In this document: in pieces, positions 1 to 10,225 of the stretch
How positions within the stretch are numbered: the first letter of the stretch is position 1
Layout of the letters: every line of letters starts with the position of its first letter
Assembly: GCA_947579605.1 (NCBI GenBank)
Contig: OX388320.1
Coordinates: 992,001 to 1,056,000 of the forward strand
Length of the DNA: 64,000 nucleotides
Direction: 5' to 3'
DNA from: Athripsodes cinereus
Taxonomy: Eukaryota > Arthropoda > Insecta > Trichoptera > Leptoceridae
Made by a program: the position numbers and the translations under genes
Notes under the pieces: generated by a model
The model's input: only the letters and a program-made list of their open reading frames with translations
The model's database searches: none
What the model was told of the DNA's origin: nothing

Positions 1-130
1 TGTTATTTCCAATTTTTTAACCATTTATGTGTCAAATGAAAGCTCCATTATTATACATACTCCACTAGGAAATTTTAAGCAATTAAAGTAATACCAACTT
101 TTTAATTGAATAAAGAAAACAAAATGAGAA

Positions 131-190
131 ATGCGTACTCTTAGGTTGAACATCCCTAAGAGTACGCAATCGGGTCCCTAAAAGTACGCA
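131..190. repeat. left terminal motif cluster of the pogo-like element
   Basis: Three copies of the motif TAAGAGTACGCA or its complement lie here: inverted at 133-143, direct at 157-168, and the variant TAAAAGTACGCA at 179-190. The first copy is outside the inferred transposon end and forms a palindrome with the second. These are the probable transposase binding sites. Confidence 0.6.
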
Positions 191-285
191 ATTGTTAAAA
201 TAAACACAAGTGAATTTTAGATGAAATTATATTTTTTGTATTTATTTTTTGGAACTTCATACTAACAAAAAATGAAAATATGTTT

Positions 286-394
286 ATTTAGTTCTACTAG
301 TACTTTATTAGAGCGGATCGAGTTTCGACATGCCTGTGATGTCTTCATGCCACCAAACTCAAGTCGCTCTAATAAAGTACCAGTAAAACTAAAT
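286..394. repeat. fold-back element 1 (inside pogo element)
   Basis: An imperfect palindrome: ATTTAGTTCTACTAGTACTT at the left returns as its complement at 375-394, including the shared block TACTTTATTAGAGCG. The centre (323-349) carries TTTCGAC, a loop, then GTCTTCATG. That core also occurs in the other fold-back elements of the window. Confidence 0.6.
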
Positions 395-503
395 ATTATT
401 TTTTTTTTCATAGGAATTATATTTAAAAAATTGTTAAACCAATAGTATTTTTTTATGAAAATATAACATTGCAGTAAAATTAAAAATGTAATAAAGAAAA
501 AAA

Positions 504-2228
504 TTAAATTAACTTCATGGTCAATGCTAAAGATTTACAGTCAGCACAATAAAATGGTCCAGTCCCAGTATAATCCGTACAGTCTTCATGCCACCATATT
601 TCACAGTTACCACATTGGATCCAATCTCCTTTCGACTTGGAAAATTGAATATTACAGAGCGGACACAAACAATCATCATTCTTTGACCTTTCTGATGCCA
701 TCTGTAATTTAGGTTTTTTTATTCCTTTGGAGCATTTTGATGTTCTGGCGTTATTTGCTCCTCTTTGTTTTTCTTCCAACGCTGTCTTATATGGGCTTGA
801 TGTCAAAATCTCTGATTTCATTGCTTTTCTTTTTCGCACATTTACTCCTTTCTTCTTTGGAATAGGTAACAGTTGTTTTGGGGACACAATCATGCAATTT
901 TCTGTATCTTGGAATCCGTCACTTGCATCCATGTTAGTTACAATCTCAATTTCAATATCTGTGTCTTCTGCTGGCGTTACTTTTTCTGGATGGAAGTTGA
1001 ATTTTGCTGGATCTGATTTTTCGATTGGAATATCAGTGACCTCCGCCGGAGCAAAATCTTCTTCATTAAATATTCCATCATTGAATGGATAGATTCCACA
1101 ACGTTCGAATGCCTTCACAGCCTTTTCTACGCTTGCTGTTTTTTCAAAGGCTTTCCCAAAGAGGTTGGCTACTTGAAATTGAGTAATGGCTTTCCCCGGA
1201 TTAGATACGTGCCAGTTTACGCACTGACGACCATATTCAGTCTTAAGTGGGCCAAAATATCCAACATCTAAAGGTTGAATACGATGACTAGCATGTGGAG
1301 GCAGAGACAAAAGGTTAATACCGTTTTCCTTGCATTTTTGAATAACACTTAAGTTAATGTGAGATGAATGGTTGTCTAAAAGTAAGAGAGATGGAGAGTC
1401 TTTGGTAAGATTTTCAGACTTGATAAAGTGACCAATCCATTCCACAAAGAGATCTGAATTTATGAATCCCGAGTCAGAAACCATTAGTACGGAATTTGCT
1501 GGTGCTCCAGCTAGCAGTTCATCCTTCTTCCTCTTTCTAGGAAAAATTAATGCTGGAGGGACAAATCGACCAACAGCGGACATAGCGCAAACAGCTGTAA
1601 TCAAAACACCTCTTTCAGCAGAGGTAATTTGTCCTACTGATTTTTTTCCACGAGAGGCTAAAATTTTGGGCATTTTATTTGGGACGGTCGACAGTCCAGT
1701 TTCGTCGACATTAAATATTCTATTTGGAGGAATATTATTGTTTTCCAAAATTGTTTTTAAATTAGTGAAAAATGTATTTATTTGGGGTCTGTTAAATCCA
1801 GCTGCCCTGGCTAAACTGGTTTTTTCCCCAGACCTTAGTGATAGATCATTTCTTTTACAAAAATCTGACACCCAATGTCGCCCTGCCATTTTTAAATCAA
1901 TATTGAAACGATGCTCTATCTGATTGGCTTCTGCATATTCAAATGCCAATTTACGGAAATTTTTCATGGAAACGCCGTAAAAAATCTTTTCCAGGTGTTT
2001 TACATAATCTGCCAGCTCTTTTTCCATAAATGGTGTAAATGTTTTTAAAAATCTTCCTAAAGACACTGGAATGTGATCGGATTTTAGACGCTTTCGAAGA
2101 GTTGCTTCGTTAATTCCCAAACTTTTGGCAACTGATCGTTTTGATTCTCCATTTCTAACCCGTTCTTTAACGCTCTCCAGAATTTCTTTAGTGAAAAAAA
2201 GTTTTCTTATTTTTCCTTCTTGGGCCAT
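504..2228 (-). CDS. pogo/Tigger-like DDE transposase with C-terminal PHD finger
   Basis: Uninterrupted 574-residue protein that would bind the element's ends and cut and rejoin them in the nucleus. An N-terminal psq-type helix-turn-helix (about residues 12-50, with KSLGINEATLRKRL) is followed by a CENP-B-type second DNA-binding half (about 65-140). The DDE_1 catalytic domain follows, with D175 in VDETG, D285 in LLLLDNHSSH and D321 in QPLDVGYFGPLK. The D285-D321 spacing of 35 residues and the final aspartate are typical of pogo enzymes. After an acidic then basic linker (about 390-515) comes a complete C4HC3 PHD zinc finger: C522, C525, C539, C542, H547, C550, C561, C564. The ATG at the 5' end of the frame is the natural start. 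No stop or frameshift is visible, so the copy may be active or recently so. Confidence 0.9.
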   Translation of the reverse strand: MAQEGKIRKLFFTKEILESVKERVRNGESKRSVAKSLGINEATLRKRLKSDHIPVSLGRFLKTFTPFMEKELADYVKHLEKIFYGVSMKNFRKLAFEYAEANQIEHRFNIDLKMAGRHWVSDFCKRNDLSLRSGEKTSLARAAGFNRPQINTFFTNLKTILENNNIPPNRIFNVDETGLSTVPNKMPKILASRGKKSVGQITSAERGVLITAVCAMSAVGRFVPPALIFPRKRKKDELLAGAPANSVLMVSDSGFINSDLFVEWIGHFIKSENLTKDSPSLLLLDNHSSHINLSVIQKCKENGINLLSLPPHASHRIQPLDVGYFGPLKTEYGRQCVNWHVSNPGKAITQFQVANLFGKAFEKTASVEKAVKAFERCGIYPFNDGIFNEEDFAPAEVTDIPIEKSDPAKFNFHPEKVTPAEDTDIEIEIVTNMDASDGFQDTENCMIVSPKQLLPIPKKKGVNVRKRKAMKSEILTSSPYKTALEEKQRGANNARTSKCSKGIKKPKLQMASERSKNDDCLCPLCNIQFSKSKGDWIQCGNCEIWWHEDCTDYTGTGPFYCADCKSLALTMKLI

Positions 2229-2725
2229 CTAAAAATATATATTAAAGTTTGTATTCTAAACCAACAATAAGTTAACCAAAGTAAGTTTATCATTATACAA
2301 TTTAGTACCTCTCAATTAAATTCCACAATACTTTTTTTAATGTGTCCTCAAGAGTACGCATGCGTACTTTTAGGGAAATATATTTGCGTACTCTTGTGGA
2401 CATGAACCTCCTAACATAACCTCTAACTCAATTAAAAAAATATCAGTAACAAATTCAAACTTATTACATATTTAAAATAACGATTATATTATCTATCTTT
2501 AGTAGAACAACAAAAATAAAGTAAGACAATATTAAAGATACAGTACCTTAAGTCAGTAATCCAAAATATTAGATGAAAATGAGACAAAATGATTTTCCAC
2601 GTCTGTTAACTAAATGTGTCAAAACAAATGGCGGCAAAAATGACAGCATAAACAATACATGTTTTGTCTTTGCAATCAGTAATAAAAGTTGCCAGATATA
2701 AAATATATCATGAGATATTGCACGT

Positions 2726-2753
2726 TCGTACTCTTACGGACTGCGTACTCTTA
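2726..2753. repeat. detached pair of pogo-type terminal motifs
   Basis: Two further copies of the TAAGAGTACG(CA) motif in inverted orientation, 310 bp beyond the inferred right end of the pogo-like transposon. They may be a remnant of a second element or an older, wider end of the same element. Confidence 0.5.
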
Positions 2754-2762
2754 CGTGTACCT

Positions 2763-3065
2763 CCCCTATTTACCATTTGTCGAAAAGCAAATAAAATCGG
2801 TAGATAAGTATCGGGTATTCGGTAAAAGTACCGGATACTTATGGATTCGAGCAAATATTCTTTAAGAAAACCGAGGAGTTTTTGAAATATTTCAAATTCC
2901 TATACCATTTTGGAAATTCGGCGACGGGGGGGGTAGAAATTTTTGTGAAAAGGAAAAGTACCCAATATTGAGATCGTCGGTACAAATACCTGGTACATTG
3001 TAGAAAAAAGCATTTTTGTTGACGTATACCGAATTTGGATACAAATATACCGATTTTTGTGGGGA
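2763..3065 (-). repeat. interspersed repeat (family G), single unit
   Basis: Read on the minus strand, this stretch shares long blocks such as TTTGAAATATTTCAAAAACT and TTCTACAATGTAC with 57650-57965, where the same unit occurs about twice in tandem inside a hAT-type element. It contains no gene of its own; the 133-codon frame across it joins this repeat to the neighbouring LINE remnant. Confidence 0.55.
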
Positions 3066-3079
3066 GTTCTACCGATTTC

Positions 3080-3275
3080 GCACAATGACGTTCGAGACCA
3101 CTGCAACTATCATTGGGCATTCTCAAAACATGTCCCAGCCAGGACCATCGTCTCTCCTGTATTACGGAGATTACAGGTCTCTGCTGGGTGCGCCGGCGCA
3201 CAATATCATTTGTAACATGTTCATACCATTTGACATCCAAAATCCTTCTAAGACACTGGTTTTCAAAGCTTATAC
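3080..3275 (-). pseudogene. LINE 3' ORF remnant (family D)
   Basis: The minus-strand translation contains CLRRILDVKWYEHVTNDIV, then RRTQQRP and RRWSWLGHVLRMPNDS. This is the conserved region after the reverse transcriptase domain in many insect non-LTR retrotransposons. The frame runs on into unrelated repeat sequence, so only about 60 residues are retrotransposon-derived. It is a 5'- and 3'-truncated fragment and not functional. Confidence 0.65.
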
Positions 3276-3449
3276 CTCATTGGTGAATTGTAAATGTTAA
3301 ATCCCCATAAAACGTTTATATTATAAAATTAACAGTAGGTAGTATTATTTAATGATAATTTTGGAATATTTAGTACTAGCTAGACAGATTAATTTTATAT
3401 GGCTGATGTAGGTATATATGATATATATGAGTATTATCTCATTTAGAAT

Positions 3450-3515
3450 CATACTAAGACTAAAACAGTGAGGTAGCCAGCACACTAGCTACATGTAATA
3501 AACATTAAAATAATC
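3450..3515 (-). repeat. short interspersed repeat family A, fragment
   Basis: GAGGTAGCCAGCACACTAGC followed by CTACATGTAATAAACAT matches the 3' part of family A, best seen at 25605-25835 and 40905-41150. The copy is degraded. The rest of 3276-4190 is AT-rich with nothing recognisable. Confidence 0.45.
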
Positions 3516-4191
3516 TCCAGGATTATCATATTAGATAAATGATGGCATATATCAAAAAATAATGATTGATCATTTATAATCAAATACTTTGGTAGGTATT
3601 TATTGATAATACAAGTTACACTTCTACGTAAGTATGGCGTGACTCATTAAATAAAAATAAATAACACCAATGACCTAATGTACACCAATGACCTTTAATA
3701 TAGACTGAAAATTCAAAGGAAAATTTGGTAATGCGACCAATGAAATTTTGCGACCATCATATCAACCAGTCTTAAAAGACCATTGGTTCAAAAAGATACC
3801 TTCCCTCGAATCCCTCGTTGTATCAAATGGACTAATAAATTGATGGTCCATATGTAAGAATTGCACCTTTTTATTAAAACAATCACCACACTTTTTTATT
3901 TTTTACACGGCAATGCCTTTTAAATGATAAATAAATAATAAAAAAAAAAATAACAATTTGACAGACGATGGCAAAAATACGGCTTGTAGCAGCATGCACA
4001 TAAATTGATTAGAAATAAATTATATGAATATTCCTGAAAAAAAAACTTTATTTGTAGGTACAAAAAAATTATTGAAATTTAAATGATATAGTCAAACAAT
4101 GAAAAAATGTAAAATAAGTCTGTTATACTAATAATAAATAATCAAAAGAAAATGTCAGTTATGGATTTTGAGTCAAGAAATAAAATTAGCA

Positions 4192-4776
4192 CCTGCTAAC
4201 ACGGTGCTAGAGTAAACGGTGCACTTCGACCCATTGTCAGCAATGACAATGTGTCGAACATGGCTAAAATGCTGGTGCACAATACCATTCTGGTACCGTC
4301 ACTTACGTATGCAAGCGAGACATGGACGTGGTTGAAGAAGGACGAAAGTGGAATAAATGCAGTAGAGATGCGATCGTTGAGAAGAATGGTTGGTAAAACG
4401 CTGCGTGATAGAGTGAAGAATGAGGATATTAGAAGAATGAGCGGATGCAAGAAGAGTGTTGTGGACAGAATGCGCGTGAATAAACTACGGTGGTTTGGGC
4501 ATGTTGAACGAATGAACGAGGTAAGAATGACAAAGAGGATATACTTATCTGAAAGAAAGGGTGTGAGGAAACGCGGGCGTCCGAGAACCACGTGGCTTGA
4601 TCACGTGGATCAAATTCTCAAGGACGGCCGCGTGTTGAGTAAGAGGAACCGACGTGCGTGTATGAGGAACTGTATGAATGTGGAGGAAGCGAAGGAAGTG
4701 TGTAAAGATAGATCTGTTTGGCGTTCCGTTCTCTCTGCCTACCCCACTTGGGACATGGCGTGTGGGTATAGTATAG
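4192..4776 (+). mobile_element. 5'-truncated LINE (family B) with target-site duplication
   Basis: An open frame from about 4200 to 4802 encodes the extreme C-terminus of a non-LTR retrotransposon polyprotein: SLTYASETWTW, then MRSLRRMVGKTLRDRVKNED, LRWFGHVERMNE, GRPRTTWLDHVD and RSVLSAYP. This matches the post-reverse-transcriptase region of RTE-like insect elements; the clade is inferred. The insertion starts mid-gene and ends in a GTATAGTATAG tail. A 14-bp duplication, AAATAAAATTAGCA, flanks it at 4178-4191 and 6025-6038, with a hAT element lying in the tail. It is the best-preserved member of family B in the window. It lacks endonuclease and reverse transcriptase and is dead on arrival. 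Confidence 0.85.
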
Positions 4777-6012
4777 TTAGGGTTGCCACCTTTTTTTTTT
4801 GAAAATAAAGTACATTGGTCATTATAGGTAAGAAAAAAAAAGTACGTAGTATCAAAATAAAGTACAATTTATTTTTCTTGATTATTATGTTTAAAAACAT
4901 ATTTTTTAATTGCTTTTTGCAGTTTGTATCAAATTAGTAGAGATCTACTAAACAATTGCACAGCATCTTTGCAGTCTATATTTAAATTTAAGTAAATAGT
5001 AATTAATTTTTTTAAACATTTTTTCGGTGTAACACATTCACTATCTATTTGATCTGTTTCACTACCAAAATTACGTTTTCTATAAAACTTAAAATCGTAT
5101 TCTTAAAGACGCCCTTTAGCTAAAACTGTGAAATATAAAATTTTCAACAAGTTTGGCAGAAAAACTTTCAAAAATTGTTGACGCTGCAAACATTTTGATG
5201 TGATAAAATATGAAAACAAATATGTATCAATCCAAACAAAGTCAACCAAAAAATGGAAAAAACGTTGCTCGATGTCTTAGATTTTTTTTATACTTTGCCT
5301 GTTAATTGCCTGATATGTTGAGACTTTTAAACAAGTATTATTATTTTTTTACTCTGAAATATTTTTTTGGCGGCCATTTTTATAACGTGCCGTGGGTGAT
5401 TTTTAATGAAAATAGATATTTAGAAAAATTATTGTATCTTTTTTATTTATTAACATATTGAGATAGTTTAAAAATATATATTTTAAGTACAAAATTTTCT
5501 AGTTTTAAAAATATTTTAAATCATCGGTATCTATCGAAAAAATTACTAAATTTTGCTTCAAATTTACAATTCTAAAATTGAAAAATTCTCATTTTCGCAT
5601 CATTATTTCAGAATGAAAACAACAAATATCATAATTTATAAATATTTTTTATTTACAGTTTTTGCTAGAGAGCGCTCGTAATGCACTCAAACCGCTTTGC
5701 ACAAAACAAACAAGAAATTGTGACAATGGCACTGACATTGTTGACATTTGAGGTTATGTTACGTTCAGAAATTGATTAAAACAAGTGCTTTAAGTGATGT
5801 GGCGCTGGCGAGTGACGACACCGATTCAGCACCAATTGATAAATTTCGTTTAACGAAGAAATACTTACGACTAAACTTTTCAAAATCCCAAAGAAATCAA
5901 ATCATGCGAAATAAAGTATTTTCGCGTACTTTATTTTTCTCATTAAGTATAAAGTACGATTACCCGAAATAACGTACAATACTTTATTATAAAGTACGGG
6001 TGGCAACCCTAA
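4777..6012. mobile_element. non-autonomous hAT-type element in LINE tail
   Basis: Perfect terminal inverted repeats TTAGGGTTGCCACC (4777-4790) and the complement GGTGGCAACCCTAA (5999-6012). The host GTATAGTATAG is repeated on both sides (4766-4776, 6013-6023), so a standard 8-bp hAT duplication fits. Subterminal regions are studded with AAAGTAC in both orientations, resembling hAT transposase binding sites. No transposase frame is present; the 74-codon frame at 5748-5972 has no recognisable domain. An internal block (about 5130-5215, CAAACATTTTGATGTGATAA) is related to the hAT element at 39657-40522. Confidence 0.75.
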
Positions 6013-6579
6013 GTATAGTATAGTAAATAAAATTAGCAATTGAAAAAAAAATTGTTAATGAACGTCAGTAACAACAACATAATTAAAATTTGAAACAACA
6101 ACATAATAAAAATAATAAAAACATTACACAATTTGGAAAGAGATTTTTTTTTATTGAGATGAGATGAAGATAAAACAAAACGGAAGACATCAGTGAATTA
6201 TTTAAAGCCTTTAGAAAATTTGTATATAAAAAAACCTTAGAATATTTCAATATTAATTAATAATGGTTAATACGACAACATAATAAAATCACACAATATC
6301 ATAAATAGAAACAACAACAAACGCATATCATTGCACCAATGATCCATGATTTGCCCATTGTCGGTTTACACTATGTTCATATAATGTAAATGTGTAGTAC
6401 CTACTTGGCAGGTAAGAAAAATCAAGGTTCATGCCGTAATAATTACGAAATGACCTCAGATTATCACGTAATCACACACACAAAGAATACTCACTGCTTC
6501 GTAGTGTTATGTTAAAAATCGATTAAACAAATTTGGCGAAAACGAATTGTTAAGAAAAAAAGTTTTTCAAAAGAAGCGA

Positions 6580-6830
6580 ACGTAGAGGAGGCGAAAGAAT
6601 TATACAAGGATCCATCAATATGGTGTTCCCTTATCTCTGCCTACCTCGCTTAGAATAACATCACTGTAGGTATAAGAATCCATCAATATGGTGTTCCCTT
6701 ATCTCTGCCTACCTCGCTTAGAATAACCTCACTGTAGGTATAAGAATCCATCAATATGGTGTTCCCTTATCTCTGCCTACCTCGCTTAGGATAACATCAC
6801 TGTATAACACCCGAAAGGGATAGCCAGGCT
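6580..6830 (+). pseudogene. LINE family B 3' end with internal triplication
   Basis: The first unit translates to VEEAKELYKDPSIWC then SLISAYLA, the same C-terminal end as in the LINE at 4192-4776. The end is then repeated in tandem (see 6611-6804) and finishes in a degraded GGGATAGCCAGGCTAACTAC stretch. Non-coding relic. Confidence 0.6.
6611..6804. repeat. 68-bp tandem repeat, 2.9 copies
   Basis: Units start at 6611, 6679 and 6747 with TCCATCAATATGGTGTTCCC and are nearly identical; one A/C and one A/G difference can be seen. The unit is the terminal part of the LINE family B coding end, so this minisatellite grew from a retrotransposon tail. Confidence 0.9.
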
Positions 6831-6944
6831 AACTACATATAATGAAACGAACATACAAGTTCTCATTCCCGTGCAACGAAAAAATATATTAAAAATCATT
6901 GATTTTTAAAAGATTTCATCACGATTGTAACTATATAATTTACA

Positions 6945-7225
6945 TACACGTACATACACACCATCGCACCACTTCCCTCGCAGGGTAGGCAGAAAGGATC
7001 AAACGCCACTTCCTTCTGTCCTTGCATACATCTTTCGCTTCCGTCACTTTCATAAATTCCTCATGCATGTTCTCCAGTTCAATGTGCTCAACACGTGGCC
7101 GTCCTGTAGGGTTTGATTTAAATGATCTTGCCATTTGATCCTGAGACGTCCACGTCTCCGAGCACCATTCCCCTCAGCCAAATATATATTCTTGGTCATT
7201 CTGTCCTCATTCATTCTTTCCACTA
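6945..7225 (-). pseudogene. LINE family B-like 3' ORF remnant
   Basis: Minus-strand frames read MARSFKSNPTGRPRVEHIE, then NMHEEFMKVTEAKDVCKDRR and WRLILSAYPAREV, with the upstream piece carrying NERMNEDRMTKNIYLAEG-like residues in another frame. This is a frameshifted copy related to the LINE at 4192-4776 and to the fragment at 20795-20910. The plus strand from 7230 to 7890 holds nothing recognisable. Confidence 0.6.
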
Positions 7226-7892
7226 TATAATTTTCTGCTCAATAATTATTGATTAATTAAAATGGACAGTTATGTTGGAACTTCAAAGTTACAAATTAAC
7301 AGTTTGGATATTATGGTATAAGATAATTGTTACGATGGACTACTCAATATTATATAAGTTTGTATTAATTTTCAAGTCACGTAGGTAGTGTAGCAGGTAT
7401 TACAGGTAGGGAGGCACCTAAACAATAATGCGAGATGATGTGGCGAAACCCTATAATCGATTATGATAGATACACTTTGAATTATTTTAATAATGTCATA
7501 TCTATGATCTATCTTATTTGTATTGAACACAAGCAAAATGTTTATCTATAACGATAGTAATGGACGGCCAATTTTTATCCATTTTATTACAAAAAAACTA
7601 GACAGTTTTTGGAGACTGTTTATTATTTTCCACACTGATTCACCAAAGTGAGAAATAAACAGTGTTGTTATTTAATATATTTTTTTAATTTCTTCGTAAG
7701 ATTGATTGTATTAGTTAGGAGAAATTGCGGTTTTGAGATAATACCTATAATTATATACTCAAAAAAAAAATTTTTACTGAAACATTTTTTTTAATTATTG
7801 ATGGTAATCAATCATTCATAATCCGATGATATTAACTGAGTAGTCATTTTATGTACCACACACCTACATTAGATCGCGGAGGCATTATTGTT

Positions 7893-8035
7893 GTTAATGC
7901 TATTTGAAACAAGTGTTCCTTTCTACTATTGTTTTTTAATTCGCAGAGAGACGTCTTTCGACTTATAAGGTCATTATCAATCGAGATTTTAAAAAACAAT
8001 AGTAGAAAGGAACACTTGTTTCAAATTGCATTATT
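7893..8035. repeat. fold-back element 2, perfect 37-bp arms
   Basis: Arms at 7903-7939 and 7989-8025 are exact reverse complements over 37 bases, beginning TTTGAAACAAGTGTTCC, and imperfect pairing extends outward to about 7893. The 49-bp centre has TTTCGACTTATAAGGTCATT ending TATCAA, the core shared with fold-back elements 1, 3, 4 and 5. No gene is enclosed. The flank 8036-9170 is AT-rich without recognisable features. Confidence 0.8.
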
Positions 8036-9178
8036 ATGGAATTCTACTACGTGTGCACCGACACAATTAATTATTGGTGTTCTATCCTAACCATGGAAGA
8101 ACAAATTTGGCGATGAAGTCTCCGACCAAAAAAGCAATGGTCTTGTTTAATTTGTTGGCTCAGCGCTGTGACGTTTTTTCTCTGTTATAAGCAGTGTCCA
8201 CCCAGCTGGATGAAAACGTCAATCATCAATCTTCGATCATTCGGTGACAATTTGGAGCATTCTCCCATTCACAGTAAACAATAAATAAATACAATAAGAA
8301 ACTGTATTGACAAAGTAAGTTCTTTGAGAAGCATTATTATTGTTCTGCACAATTTTACAGATAAGTAATTTAGGTCACAACTGGACATTGAACCTTCCAA
8401 TAACAAACTGTGGGATCCATCGTATCAGGTCAATAAACCAACTATGTATATATGTATGTATCATATATACAAAATACTAGACAAATTGTAGACTGGGTCG
8501 AAAAGGACATTTAAAAAAATCAAATATGGTTTAATAAAAAATTTGTACCAATTTGCATGATGCACAGATCAGCCGGATCACGTTGATAGAGGACCACGAC
8601 AAAACTAATCTAACATTTGCGCGTTTCCCCCAAACGCAATTGAACAATCATATTATGGTTTGCTCATATTGGCTGGTTTCAAAGTTATTCTCAGCATGAT
8701 TTTTTTTTGATAAAATTGCTACAGCTTATTAATTATTTATCATTTATTTTCAGCGTAAGTCGTTATATAAGTCGGCGTAAGTAACATGTTAATCATAATA
8801 ATATAAAAACAACAAAAAATATAAGCTACCTAATGCAAAAAAATAATAACGATAAAAAAAACGCGGCCAGATAACTAAACTAGCTAAATAAATTACAAAA
8901 ATTCGTAAATAAAAATTACACGAAACAGAAAAAAACAAAAGCTTTTTCGGTAACTTTAAATGAATGTCTCTAAAACTGAAATAAAATAAATTGTTTTCAT
9001 GAATAAAAGTTTTATATTTTGTTAACTATTTTTTGCCTTATTCTTATTTTAATATTCCTTTGACTTAACCAAAAATGTTAGAAAAAGTTAAAAAAGAATG
9101 AATATTCTCGAGTAAAAATTATTTTCATAAAAATGCCTCTTTCGCCTCAGTCTAATAAACGTATCAGTTGGTGGTATG

Positions 9179-9922
9179 TAGTGATGTGAGAAGAGAAAAT
9201 TCTCCAGAGAAATTTCTCGTTCTCCAGAAATTTCTCCTCTGATGGGAGAGAAATTTCTCTCCATAATTTTTCTTAGTGGTATTATGACCTTTCGTCCGTT
9301 ACACTTCGCAGCCAACCTGATTGATCCAAAAATTTGTGGGGCTGATTAAGGCCCAAATCAGAGGTTTTTAACACTTTTTTCAATTGCAATTTTTTTTTTA
9401 CTTAAATATTCAATTGCAATTTTTTTTTTACTTAAATATTTTACTTAAATTTTCAATTGCAATTTTTTTTTTTTACTTAAATTGTCGGATAAATAGGAGT
9501 CTCCGACTCCTGAGATATCCGAGTGTGTAGAGGTTCTTTCAATGTATTTACTTAAATATGGGTAGGTATGTGGGGTGTCAAACATCAAGATTTTTTATCA
9601 GTTATTAGCACTTTTTTCTATGTAGGTACCTAACATTTTTTTGTTTCCATAATTAATTGTACTTGGAAGATGAGGACTAGGAGAGCCGACCCCAAGTAAA
9701 TGGGATAAAGGCGAGGGCGAAGAAGAGGAGAATTAATTGTAGCCATATTGGTGATAAATTGTCTCAACATTTGTACATTGATTGATTGAATAAAGTATTT
9801 ATTATTATTATTATACTGTTAAATAAAAAATAAAAAAAATTCTCCGAAAATTCTCTACTTCGAGAAATTTACCGAGAAATTTCTCAAAAAAATATTTCTT
9901 GAGAATTCCACAACACTACCTA
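9179..9922 (+). mobile_element. hAT-type element with 8-bp duplication, copy 1
   Basis: The target duplication GTGGTATG stands at 9171-9178 and 9923-9930. Ends read TAGTGATGTGAGAA and, on the other strand, TAGTGTTGTGGAATTC. Subterminal DNA is rich in GAGAAATTTCTC palindromes. The body matches 30313-30831 in opposite orientation, for example GTGGGGCTGATTAA and CCCAAATCAGAGG. This copy is longer because it holds a tandemly repeated TTCAATTGCAA T-tract block (9379-9480) and a LINE tail (9662-9730). No transposase is encoded. Confidence 0.75.
9662..9730 (+). mobile_element. 69-bp LINE 3'-tail insertion with target duplication
   Basis: AATTAATTGTA occurs at 9651-9661 and again at 9731-9741. The segment between, ACTTGGAAGATGAGGACTAG through GAAGAAGAGGAG, is absent from the homologous element at 30313-30831. 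It resembles the end of an insect LINE (GAGCCGACCCCAAGTAAATG) with a purine-rich tail, so it is an extremely 5'-truncated retrotransposition event. Confidence 0.75.
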
Positions 9923-10133
9923 GTGGTATGTCATGTATACCAGCTACCTATAATCTACAACTGAACTGTGTTATAAGTAAATGCAAAAATATGCGCAAAT
10001 TTCCATAACATCAAACGGCGAATAGACACATAAACAACAATGAAACACACAGAACTACATTCCAATATAATGATGTGTAAATACTAGTAGCAATTATTAA
10101 TGAATAGTGTTCATGTTTTTATAATTATTATTA

Positions 10134-10225
10134 ATCCCCACTATTCCGTTTTGTTTCCGTGGAGTCCCCGATAAAGAATAGGTTTCCCGCCCTTTTCCGT
10201 TAGTTTTCAAGTGTCCTGTGAAATG
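10134..10225 (+). repeat. family A repeat, 5' part
   Basis: CCGTGGAGTCCCCGATAAAG, then GTTTCCCGCCC and TTTCAAGTGTCCTGTGAAA match the 5' half of family A in sense orientation. The 3' half is missing. The 89-codon minus-strand frame over this stretch is not protein-like. 9931-10133 and 10226-10620 hold nothing recognisable. Confidence 0.5.

Larger units (their letters stand above)
144..2411 (-). mobile_element. pogo/Tigger-like DNA transposon, TA target site
   Basis: The transposase gene is enclosed by inverted ends of about 50 bp. The left end reads GGTTGAACATCC then TAAGAGTACGCA and TAAAAGTACGCA (157-190). The right end, read on the minus strand, carries GGTTCATGTCC, AAGAGTACGCA and CCTAAAAGTACGCA (2351-2408). 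Each end therefore holds two directly repeated copies of one 12-bp motif, as expected for transposase binding sites. A TA dinucleotide borders both inferred ends (142-143 and 2412-2413), the duplication expected for the Tc1/mariner-pogo superfamily. Total length of about 2.27 kb is usual for this group. A 109-bp fold-back sequence lies between the left end and the gene. Exact termini are inferred to within a few bases. Confidence 0.75.

Noticed and set aside
727..1923. Plus-strand frames of 121 and 153 codons
   Set aside because: They are shadows of the minus-strand transposase, which has clear domains.
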